Positions 8,337 through 15,893 of a DNA stretch of 64,000 nt are shown here, one piece after another. Position 1 is the first letter of the stretch; every line of letters starts with the position of its first letter. A program made the position numbers and the translations under genes. Where the stretch lies: the NCBI GenBank assembly GCA_029433525.1, contig JAQTIF010000001.1, positions 2,170,001 to 2,234,000 of the forward strand, in the 5' to 3' direction. The notes under the pieces were generated by a model. That model was given only the letters and a program-made list of their open reading frames with translations, made no database searches and had not been told where the DNA came from. This DNA comes from Enterobacteriaceae bacterium ESL0689 (GTDB lineage: Bacteria; Pseudomonadota; Gammaproteobacteria; Enterobacterales; Enterobacteriaceae).

Positions 8337-9477
8337 GGTTAATCCCTGTTGTCATGGTATTAATAAAACGCTGCCCTTCACTTTCCGATAACATCAGACA
8401 ATCTGCCTGATGGATTTTGATGACATCGCTGATCATCGCGGTCACTATCCACGGAGAAAAGGGACCACAAAGCCCGCTATATCGCTCCAGCGTATGAAGC
8501 TGTGTTGTCTCCTGGTGCGCCTGATATTGTTCTCTGACCCCATAGAGTGCGGCGAAAGCGCGCCCCCACTGCGCCGTATCAGCGATAATGTATTGCGTAT
8601 TAATGGCCTGGCGCTGAATGGAAAAATAGCGATCCAGTTGATCACTCAGATCGCCCTCTTCCAGCGCCATCGGGCGCAGCAGACGCACAGGATGACTAAG
8701 CTCATAGCGGCTGGCGACATCATCTGTGGTCAGCAATAAGGTAGCCACCGCATCGCTGTAGTGTTCGCCCCCGTTCATTTGTTGCACCAGAATCAGTTCA
8801 GCGGTGATGACCGCTGTTTTAATGCGCTGCTCAACCGCCGCAAAAGAGTATGAGTGAACAATTTCAGCAACCGGTGCCGGGCGTTCTGCTGGCATGACCT
8901 GACGCCAGCACTCTCTGAAAGTGGCCTGCAAGTGGGATGCTTCTTGCGCGGCATCCGTCAGCAGAAACACATTCAGGGTGATATCCGGTGGCAGCTGTAA
9001 CAGAGAAGCTTCGGCACTCTCCAGTTGTTTTAACAGCCACGTTTTCTCGTTGTCTGCGGGGAGCCGTCTTACCAGTCCGCTGCACATCGGTAAACTGGCA
9101 TCACCGGGGATCAGCCTGGTAGCGGTGAAGGAGTCTGGCAGGATCACTTCACTGTGCAGCACGGCCAGATAACGTCCGCCCCACGCCGTCCACTGCTGCT
9201 GGGTATAATCGGCCTCTTTCAGTTCAAACTGATGCTTATCAACCCTGTTGTTATACCGCCAGCCGCGCAAACAGATAGCAACAAACCACAAACCGGGGAG
9301 TGCTGCTGATAACAACCAGATATTGTGATGTTGCCATGATCCCAGTAACTGATTGGCATGAAAGATAAAGATAAAACCGCCCGCAACCAGTGCGGCAAAG
9401 CCAGCAACAAGCCATAACAGCAGTGATGGCTCTTCCGGCAGCGGAGTAACTGATGATTTTTGACGCTTCCAGACCAT
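8323..9477 (-). CDS. T6SS-linked membrane protein of unknown function
   Basis: The 384-residue product starts MVWKRQKSSVTPLPEEPSLL, then has two hydrophobic segments (about residues 20-43 and 53-70) and a soluble remainder without motifs I can assign. It is translationally linked to tssM (14-bp overlap), so it probably acts with the membrane complex or is an accessory of this T6SS subtype. No lipobox or catalytic signature is visible. I recognise it only by position, as a protein encoded directly upstream of tssM. Confidence 0.7.
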   Translation of the reverse strand: MVWKRQKSSVTPLPEEPSLLLWLVAGFAALVAGGFIFIFHANQLLGSWQHHNIWLLSAALPGLWFVAICLRGWRYNNRVDKHQFELKEADYTQQQWTAWGGRYLAVLHSEVILPDSFTATRLIPGDASLPMCSGLVRRLPADNEKTWLLKQLESAEASLLQLPPDITLNVFLLTDAAQEASHLQATFRECWRQVMPAERPAPVAEIVHSYSFAAVEQRIKTAVITAELILVQQMNGGEHYSDAVATLLLTTDDVASRYELSHPVRLLRPMALEEGDLSDQLDRYFSIQRQAINTQYIIADTAQWGRAFAALYGVREQYQAHQETTQLHTLERYSGLCGPFSPWIVTAMISDVIKIHQADCLMLSESEGQRFINTMTTGINHEHS

Positions 9478-9533
9478 GATTTATCCTGTCGTGTACTTTG
9501 GTATATGTGAGATAACCTGATAAACCGCATTAT

Positions 9534-9695
9534 TCACTTCCACGGTCTTACCGTAAGAGAATTAATATCAGGCCAATTCCGCGAACAACAGATATTATCC
9601 CTGACCAAATCGCCCTTATTATCATTGTCGAACGAGGTGATAAAGTTGTTCTTATGAGTGATTTTATCACCTGGTGATACACGCTCTTTTGCCAT
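9534..9695 (-). pseudogene. Possible PAAR-like relic
   Basis: A 53-codon frame from ATG 9695 reads MAKERVSPGDKITHKNNFIT and later NWPDINSLTVRPWK. The opening resembles PAAR spike-tip proteins, in which a Gly-Asp-x-Thr-x-His-Gly-like start is followed by a Gly-Asp-x-(Val/Ile)-x-Cys segment. Here the second half (GDLVRDNICC) is weak and the protein is shorter than the usual 85-100 residues. There is no clear ribosome-binding site. PAAR genes are common between effector genes and tssM, so a decayed copy is plausible but not proven. Confidence 0.35.
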
Positions 9696-9703
9696 ATGCA
9701 GAT

Positions 9704-9875
9704 CTATTGGTGTTTATTGTGCCACAGACAAAACCAGATATTTTTTAAATCAGGAAAATCCCTGGTTCCAGGATCAGCAGTGCCGCCAAAGTTTTTAAAT
9801 ATAACATAACTACTGCTGATTTCTCTTTTTTTACTTTCAGCTTTTTGAATATACAACATTGTCGTAATTATAATT
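9704..9875 (-). pseudogene. C-terminal relic of a lipase-immunity paralogue
   Basis: On the minus strand the frames NYDNVVYSKS and, after a one-base shift, ESKKREISSSYVIFKN... DPGTRDFPDLKN parallel the C-terminus of the intact lipoprotein at 13217-13984 (NYDKVIYSEG, KVRKEIGSNHIIFKYPDG, DPKGRDFPDFKK). The N-terminal two thirds are absent and stop codons break the frame. It is a remnant of one more immunity gene of the same family. Confidence 0.7.
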
Positions 9876-9974
9876 TAATAAAGCAGCAATCATACGAGCC
9901 TCCCAATCAGCATCTGAATATAGCTGTGCGTGAGATTTTGAGCACTATCCGGGGCTAAAATATTTACCTGCCAG

Positions 9975-10781
9975 CTATTTCATCCGCAGCAACTTATCAT
10001 AGTCAGGAATTTTTCCATTTGTTTTTTCCTCGCTACCATCTGGGTAAATGATTGTCTTCTTTTCTGATAATGAGCCAGATCCTTTTATTTTGACAACTTT
10101 ATTCCGATAAAAAACAGGTGCTATAATTATATTTTTAATTCCGCTCACCCGGTAGTATCTGTTCCACTTTTCGGAGCGTTCATTTCCGGCAAAGAGATAC
10201 AAGTCTATTTCATCAATATTATGATATAGGTATTCCATCGGGAAAAATTCCGTTTTAAAGAATAAATCGCCACTGACTGGTCTGGGATTACCTTTTCCAA
10301 AACCACTACCCATCCCTTCATTATCAAAATCAAATACATAATTTGCGGGTATGATATCCTTTCCACTTGCTAACGTGGATGTGCTGGCCACCTGCAGCCC
10401 AACCCGAATACCACTGAGAACCCAGTGACAACGTGTACCACCATCCAGTGCAATACGCGCTCTGCGCAGCCCGTCACCGTCAGATGGCGAGAGTGAGATC
10501 TGCATGGGATTAAACCAGCGCACCATCCGCACATGTGACTCACTGAGCGGATCATACTCTTTTCGCTGACAGCGCTCTGAACGGTACAATACTGACAAGG
10601 GTAATATTTCGGTTTCCGGCGGCACCTTTATTGCCACATTTACCCACTGTGTATTTTCCGGTGGCTCCAGTGTGTAATTAACATAGTCAGCACAGCCACT
10701 AAGGAAAAATAGCACGATAAAAGCATTAATGAAATTATTCAATAAGTTCTCTGGCGATCGATTTAAAACGAATAAGCGCAT
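9975..10781 (-). CDS. Putative T6SS lipase immunity lipoprotein (paralogue A)
   Basis: I choose ATG 10781 over the in-frame ATG at 10808 because GGGAGG lies at the right distance only before 10781. The 268-residue product has a signal peptide ending in a lipobox (FFLSGC), so it should be an envelope lipoprotein. It shares a family pattern with the genes at 10835-11600 and 13217-13984: PPENTQWVNVAIKVP near the mature N-terminus, VLYRSERC, DGGTRCHWVLSGI and IIYPDGS near the end. Immunity partners of T6SS lipases are commonly periplasmic lipoproteins. It is the last of a tandem set and has no effector of its own directly before it, so its target is uncertain. Confidence 0.7.
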   Translation of the reverse strand: MRLFVLNRSPENLLNNFINAFIVLFFLSGCADYVNYTLEPPENTQWVNVAIKVPPETEILPLSVLYRSERCQRKEYDPLSESHVRMVRWFNPMQISLSPSDGDGLRRARIALDGGTRCHWVLSGIRVGLQVASTSTLASGKDIIPANYVFDFDNEGMGSGFGKGNPRPVSGDLFFKTEFFPMEYLYHNIDEIDLYLFAGNERSEKWNRYYRVSGIKNIIIAPVFYRNKVVKIKGSGSLSEKKTIIYPDGSEEKTNGKIPDYDKLLRMK

Positions 10782-10834
10782 TTTCTTCTCCCTCCCAAAA
10801 GACAGCAAAGCAATCCATCATTAGATAATGTGAC

Positions 10835-11600
10835 TTACTTTATCTCCATCTTATCAACCACATTAAAATCAGGGAAAAGAGTTTTTTCAGGGGCAATACT
10901 GCCATCTGGGTAGATTATTTTTGCGTACACACCTTTTATTTTTCTTTCTGGCTCTATAAACCTAACTATTTTAGCTTCATTAAGTTTTGGATAATAATAG
11001 ATATTACTGAGATTATATACTCTATAAGAGATATAATCTTCCCCAAACAAAGAAAGTGATTTTTTTCTCCGAAATTTTTCTTTCTATAATATAAGGATAA
11101 TAGTTAGGTGACAAAGTTAAATCACCGGTAAAATATTTAAATTGCCCATTACTTGTGGCAGCATTATCAAAAGCAATCAGTGCGTCAACACCTGTTCCTA
11201 AAACTAAATCTTTACCCAGATGCGTGGCATCTGTATACTCAATACCCAGTTCAATTGCACTTAATGTCCATTTACAAGCCCCCCCTCCGGTCATGGCAAC
11301 TTTTGTCTGCCAGATATCTCCCGCTTTTTGTTCCATATCAATGGCTATTGGGTTATAGGTATGCCTGGTAACAATTTCGCCGTTTGCCGCACTGATCACT
11401 GTTTTCATACATTCATAGGAAATATACCTCGCTGTCAGTGGAATGGGTCTGGTATAGGGAGAGGGATTTTTGATTTCCACATTAACCCATTTCGTATCTG
11501 CTGGTGGTGATAATGTTCTATTAATAGGGCGATTTATAATGCAACCCGTTGTTGAAAATAGTACCAGGGAAAGCACCACTATTTTTGATTGCTTAATCAT
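10835..11600 (-). pseudogene. Putative lipase immunity lipoprotein (paralogue B), frameshifted
   Basis: The frame from ATG 11600 (MIKQSKIVVLSLVLFSTTGC, lipobox FSTTGC) encodes the family pattern PPADTKWVNVEIKNP and GGGACKWTLSAIELG, then leaves frame at a run of seven T (11060-11066; A on the coding strand) and stops at 11022. With one base fewer it would read SEKKSLSLFGEDYISYRVYN and continue to the family C-terminus (KIIYPDGSIAPEK, FPDFNVVDKM) at 10835. The start overlaps the upstream truncated lipase stop by 8 bp. The break may be real decay, slippage in a homopolymer, or a sequence error. Confidence 0.75.
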
Positions 11601-12612
11601 CTGCCATTACCTCTTTATTGAATTGCATAAACCGCAGTAGGGCATTTTTACCCGGCTGAGTTGCCAGAGTGGGCGCCAGGGAGGTGCTTAATAAACTTTC
11701 CACCTTGAGAAACAGTTCATTGCGGGCATACTCTTTTTTCGGAATACTCTCCCTATTTCTGGTCATCTGCTCCTGGAATGCCCCAAGCTTGCGTTGATAC
11801 TCGGTGATTGCGTGTTCTGCCACGATATCTGATCTATTAATCAAGTCCAGTAGTTTGCTATTCATAAAGGTGATATAGGCGGTCATCGAGTGATCAAAGA
11901 CCGAATAAACAAAACCGCGCGCCGGGTTATTCCCTGTCGGGAAAAATTCATTGAGATTCTCTGCCGTTAATGATGCTTTAAACTCCTGCTGTTGCTGGCC
12001 TGCCTGCTGCATCTCCTGCTTGGCCAGAGCAGGCACCAGATAAAGTTTAACGCTAATGGGCAGTTTTGCTCTGACTGTAATACAGTTGGCGGGTTCGGGC
12101 AATGCCCTTTTACACTCTTTCCACTCCTGATGCTGGGAGGTGGCAAGAAAGGCTACGGTATTACCGTGATGCCAGAAGCAATCCCCCCACGGCACCGCTT
12201 GATAAGCGACATACTCGCCCACCGACCAGAAAAAGCCCAGCGTACCACCTATTACTCCCCATAAGCGATATAACTCGTTATCAAGATTAGCATCCATAGG
12301 AACTGCGGGCACAAGATCTTTATCATTAACATGACGGAAATGGGGAATGTCGGCTAACTGAGCGATAGCATCACGGGTAAAGGTTCTGGGCATACCGTAA
12401 GTATAAAGTAAAGGATTATACTCTCTCAAACTTGCTGAGTGGATAAGTGCTAAAGATCCACCTAAGCTATGACCAGTAATAAATAATTTTCTACCTTGGA
12501 ATAAATTAGAAAGATCTCTTAATTCCTTTTTAAATTTCTTCTCAGCCCGACAATAGCCACTCCAGAACCCGGTATGCACCTTCCCGGTAGAAAGCAATGT
12601 AGTACATTGCAT
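11593..12612 (-). CDS. N-terminally truncated class 3 lipase (orphan toxin copy)
   Basis: The 339-residue frame aligns along its length with the C-terminal half of the full-size lipase at 13981-15888: KVHTGFWSGY with RAHKGFLDAY, LFITGHSLGGSLALI with LFISGHSLGGALSLI, YNPLLYTYGMPR identical. It retains the nucleophile Ser (GHSLGG), the Asp (HVNDKDLVPAVP) and the His (CFWHHGN) of class 3 lipases, but lacks about 300 N-terminal residues including the presumed loading domain. The ATG at 12612 has a weak upstream site. In-frame codons without ATG extend back about 85 bp to a TGA, so this is likely a fragment. It is followed by immunity paralogue B. Confidence 0.7.
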   Translation of the reverse strand: MQCTTLLSTGKVHTGFWSGYCRAEKKFKKELRDLSNLFQGRKLFITGHSLGGSLALIHSASLREYNPLLYTYGMPRTFTRDAIAQLADIPHFRHVNDKDLVPAVPMDANLDNELYRLWGVIGGTLGFFWSVGEYVAYQAVPWGDCFWHHGNTVAFLATSQHQEWKECKRALPEPANCITVRAKLPISVKLYLVPALAKQEMQQAGQQQQEFKASLTAENLNEFFPTGNNPARGFVYSVFDHSMTAYITFMNSKLLDLINRSDIVAEHAITEYQRKLGAFQEQMTRNRESIPKKEYARNELFLKVESLLSTSLAPTLATQPGKNALLRFMQFNKEVMADD

Positions 12613-12661
12613 TTTATTCTCATCACAGCTCTCTATATAGTGGTATTTAATGTGATACGTA

Positions 12662-13149
12662 TCAGTTACAGGAAAAATATTTCCTTTTTTTCATTATGGT
12701 AAAAAGAGCAGGCATCACTGCGCCGGTAAAAAAACAGAACGCCATCAGACGGACAACATATGAGATAATCTGCTGAAACTTATCCTCACCTTGATAAAGT
12801 ATTCCATGATAAAACAGACTAAGGTAGGCATTATAACAAGCCCTATTAATAACCGGAATGCAGGTAATAACCAGAATAATCAGAGAACCGCAAATAAATG
12901 AGCGATACAGAATAATATTTACTGTTCTGTACCAGCCCTTTTTTATTAAAAAATCATTACGAAAATATTAACCAGCGCACAAACAATCAACACGATCGCT
13001 AGAAAAAAACCAACCTGAGAAATATGGAGATCAGTAATCAGCTTTTCCAGCAAACTATTGCGTGCAAACCCATTGAACGAGAAGAGCAGCAGAATTGTAT
13101 AAACAATCGCGATCAGCAACGACAGAAAAAATGACAGATATCTTTTCAT
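12662..13149 (-). pseudogene. Frameshifted small membrane protein
   Basis: From ATG 13149 a hydrophobic frame (MKRYLSFFLSLLIAIVYTIL... VNIFVMIF) stops at 12946. One extra T in the six-base run at 12948-12953 would continue it as MIFLIKKGWYRTVNIILYRS, followed by more hydrophobic segments (SFICGSLIILVITCIPVI, LMAFCFFTGAVMPALFTIM), to a TGA at 12662-12664. The joined product would have about 160 residues and four membrane spans. It lies between an immunity gene and the truncated lipase. I do not recognise the family. Confidence 0.55.
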
Positions 13150-13216
13150 TACTTAATCTCCCGGAATAATACCTGCTTCGCTTTTTTTCATATTACCCCT
13201 CCGCTTCTTTTAAAAA

Positions 13217-13984
13217 TCATTGCGTTCTTGATATAGCCTGAAGTTTTTTAAAATCAGGAAAATCTCTTCCTTTAGGATCAATAGAGCCATCTGGATATTT
13301 AAATATAATATGATTGCTACCAATTTCCTTTCTTACTTTCGGTCCCTCGGAATAAATAACTTTGTCATAATTAGAAGTTAGCCAGACAGTAACAGAACTG
13401 GCCGTTTTAACTCTATAACTATATAAATGAAGATCTCCAAACACATTCAGGTCAATTTTTTTTCCATGATTCCCAAAATAATCAGTATGTATCCATGGGA
13501 AATATTCCCGAACAATATTAACATGTTCAGATAAAATGCTCTTAATATTACCATTGTAATCTTGAGGTAAGTGATCATCAAATATCAAAATGATCACATT
13601 TTCAATACTATCATCTACCAACTTATCAAATTTATTTTTATCATATTTAAACTTAACCGTTACATTACTGAGCTTCCAGTTACAGCTACCACCGCCATCG
13701 ACAGGAACTGATGCTACAGAAAAACTGTTATTTTCTACAACCGGTAACAACATTGAGTTGTGGCCAGCTACTTTGTACTCTCTACCTCCGGAACCATGTC
13801 GGTTAAATGAGCAAGGCTCAGAGCGGTACATAACATTAACTGGCAGAATGTCCATATCTGAAGTCGAGTGTATTTTAATAGTGATATGTTTTGTATCCCT
13901 GGGGGGAGAAAGGGATTTATCTCTATCGCATGCGGAAATAACAAAAATGACGCTCAGGCATAATATTTTAACTGATATTTTCAT
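13217..13984 (-). CDS. Putative immunity lipoprotein of the full-length lipase (paralogue C)
   Basis: The 255-residue product has a signal peptide with lipobox (FVISAC) and the family pattern: LSPPRDTKHITIKIH, VMYRSEPC, VDGGGSCNWKLSNV, IFKYPDGSIDPKGRDFPDF. Its ATG overlaps the stop of the lipase gene by four bases (ATGA), the tight coupling expected of a cognate effector-immunity pair. It would sit in the envelope and bind the incoming or self-made lipase. Codon use is AT-rich compared with core genes. Of the immunity paralogues here this has the best case for being functional. Confidence 0.75.
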   Translation of the reverse strand: MKISVKILCLSVIFVISACDRDKSLSPPRDTKHITIKIHSTSDMDILPVNVMYRSEPCSFNRHGSGGREYKVAGHNSMLLPVVENNSFSVASVPVDGGGSCNWKLSNVTVKFKYDKNKFDKLVDDSIENVIILIFDDHLPQDYNGNIKSILSEHVNIVREYFPWIHTDYFGNHGKKIDLNVFGDLHLYSYRVKTASSVTVWLTSNYDKVIYSEGPKVRKEIGSNHIIFKYPDGSIDPKGRDFPDFKKLQAISRTQ

Positions 13985-15888
13985 TCATGTTCTTCCTTCT
14001 CTCTATTTTTAAACCTGATTAAAGAGTTCTGCCATGTCTCTGCTGATTTTGAGATAGCTAATGTTTCCGGTAACATATCCTGAAGAAGCAGAAGTATTTT
14101 ATTCCTGCTGGCCTCTTCTTTTGATATGTGTTCTCCTGTAGTAGCAGCTTTCTCTACTTGCTGAGCGAATTCAAGCCGTTTTTGCTTTCGCTCCATTTTA
14201 CGCTCAGGATCAACCAACTCAAGCAATTGATTTTTCAAGTATGGCATATACTGGCCGGTCATAAGATGATGAAGCAGGTTTGTGAATGAGTCAAGTTCAG
14301 GATTAGTATTTTTAGGGAAGTACTTTTCCAGGCTTTTTTTATCTATTCTTTTAATAAACCTCTCCTGCTGTCTGGTTGCCTCCTTAAAATCATGTTCATT
14401 TAGTAAAGGAACAACAAATAACTTAGCTTTCTTAATAAACATATTCCGAATGACTAGTGGATTTGTATTCATTTCATCTAAACTATATCCGGCAGGGAGA
14501 GATGTTATTTTTTTTACAAAAGATTGCTCTGCCTTAAAGAAAATAACAATATTCCCATGATGCCAGTAGGGATCACCAAATTTAATGCCCACATTCTGAG
14601 CGATTAATTCAGCAACAGATATATTAACACCACAGATGATACCAAAAGGGCCCCACAGATTGTACAGGTTATTCTCCAGTTCATTCTCTGGCGGAACGCT
14701 CGTTATTGTATCAGAATCATTCACATGCCTGAAATGGATAATATCATCTAATTGTGCAATCGTAGCGGCACAAAAAACCCTTGGCATGCCATAAGTATAG
14801 AGCAGGGGGTTATAAGTTCTTAGTACTGTTGCCTGGATTAATGATAACGCCCCACCCAAACTATGTCCGGAAATAAATAATTCACGTTCATTACATAATC
14901 TTGGTATATCCGTATTAAATCTCACACTAAATTTATATACTGCTAATCTATAAGCATCTAAAAATCCTTTATGCGCCCTACCTCCAGAAATAATATCGCC
15001 ACAAGGAACCGGCCTGAATGATACGTCGGTCTTAATATCATTCCATTTTGTGAGTTCTGTTCCCCGCCAGCTAATAATCATTTGTTTTTTATTATGTACA
15101 TAAAAAAGTTGCGTACCCCCCTCACCCGCAGAACCTGCTGATGTGTCTAAAAACCTTGGATCTATATAGCGCTGTCTGAATGGTACATCAACCGATATGG
15201 TTTGATACAGTAACGATGGCACCCAGGAGAGATCCTGACATTCTTTATTAAAAAAATTAGTTATTTTTTCTTCAGACTCATATGCAAATTCCGCTAATAA
15301 GCCTAAATTATATGCATTTATAATAGAATACTCTTTTGTATGATGAAGAAGCAGATTCCATGCTCTGAACGGACAAATTTTTACTATTACTCGTGAATTA
15401 AAGTGCATATTCGATATGGTCAACCCCGAAAAATCAGGATCAGGAAAATGAAAAAAAGGCAATGCTTCACTTTCCCAGTCAGGTATTTCTGGCGCTTTAT
15501 CACATAATTGCCCAATAACCACATAGTAACAAATGTAGTTAGTCTGCTTATCAACCGTCATCGATGCCATTTTCATGGCATAAACCGTTGTTCTCTCAAT
15601 ACTTAAAGGGCGCTGCTCCATTTCATCCGCCAGTGGCTGAGCTGCAACAAAAAGTGTCAGATCCGGATGATATAAATTATCAATCCGTAATATCCCTTCT
15701 GAATCTGTGATCCCCTGATAAGGTTCGAGATATTTATCTCGGGTCGCTTCATTTTCGACCCGCCATGGCATATTAGCTACCGGCTTACTATTTTCATCAA
15801 CCAGCTGGATTTCAATCCAGCATTTTCGTTGTACCTGCGCCTCAGCTTTGCCGAAAGCACCTACTGCCGATGTTCTTGATTCACCCAT
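13981..15888 (-). CDS. T6SS phospholipase effector, class 3 lipase type (Tle)
   Basis: The 635-residue protein starts MGESRTSAVGAFGKAEAQVQ. Residues about 22-105 look like a transthyretin/carboxypeptidase-regulatory-like domain (WIEIQLVDENSKPVANMPWR, then GITDSEGILRIDNL). The class 3 lipase domain follows, with IISWRGTELTKWNDIKTD, the nucleophile elbow GHSLGG at about 340-345, the Asp in HVNDSDTITSVP and the His in DPYWHHGN. Such effectors hydrolyse membrane phospholipids of rival bacteria. The gene begins five bases after vgrG and overlaps its immunity gene, fitting delivery on this VgrG. Size and domain order recall Tle2-type lipases such as TseL; that grouping is my inference. Confidence 0.8.
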   Translation of the reverse strand: MGESRTSAVGAFGKAEAQVQRKCWIEIQLVDENSKPVANMPWRVENEATRDKYLEPYQGITDSEGILRIDNLYHPDLTLFVAAQPLADEMEQRPLSIERTTVYAMKMASMTVDKQTNYICYYVVIGQLCDKAPEIPDWESEALPFFHFPDPDFSGLTISNMHFNSRVIVKICPFRAWNLLLHHTKEYSIINAYNLGLLAEFAYESEEKITNFFNKECQDLSWVPSLLYQTISVDVPFRQRYIDPRFLDTSAGSAGEGGTQLFYVHNKKQMIISWRGTELTKWNDIKTDVSFRPVPCGDIISGGRAHKGFLDAYRLAVYKFSVRFNTDIPRLCNERELFISGHSLGGALSLIQATVLRTYNPLLYTYGMPRVFCAATIAQLDDIIHFRHVNDSDTITSVPPENELENNLYNLWGPFGIICGVNISVAELIAQNVGIKFGDPYWHHGNIVIFFKAEQSFVKKITSLPAGYSLDEMNTNPLVIRNMFIKKAKLFVVPLLNEHDFKEATRQQERFIKRIDKKSLEKYFPKNTNPELDSFTNLLHHLMTGQYMPYLKNQLLELVDPERKMERKQKRLEFAQQVEKAATTGEHISKEEASRNKILLLLQDMLPETLAISKSAETWQNSLIRFKNREKEEHE

Positions 15889-15893
15889 AATAG

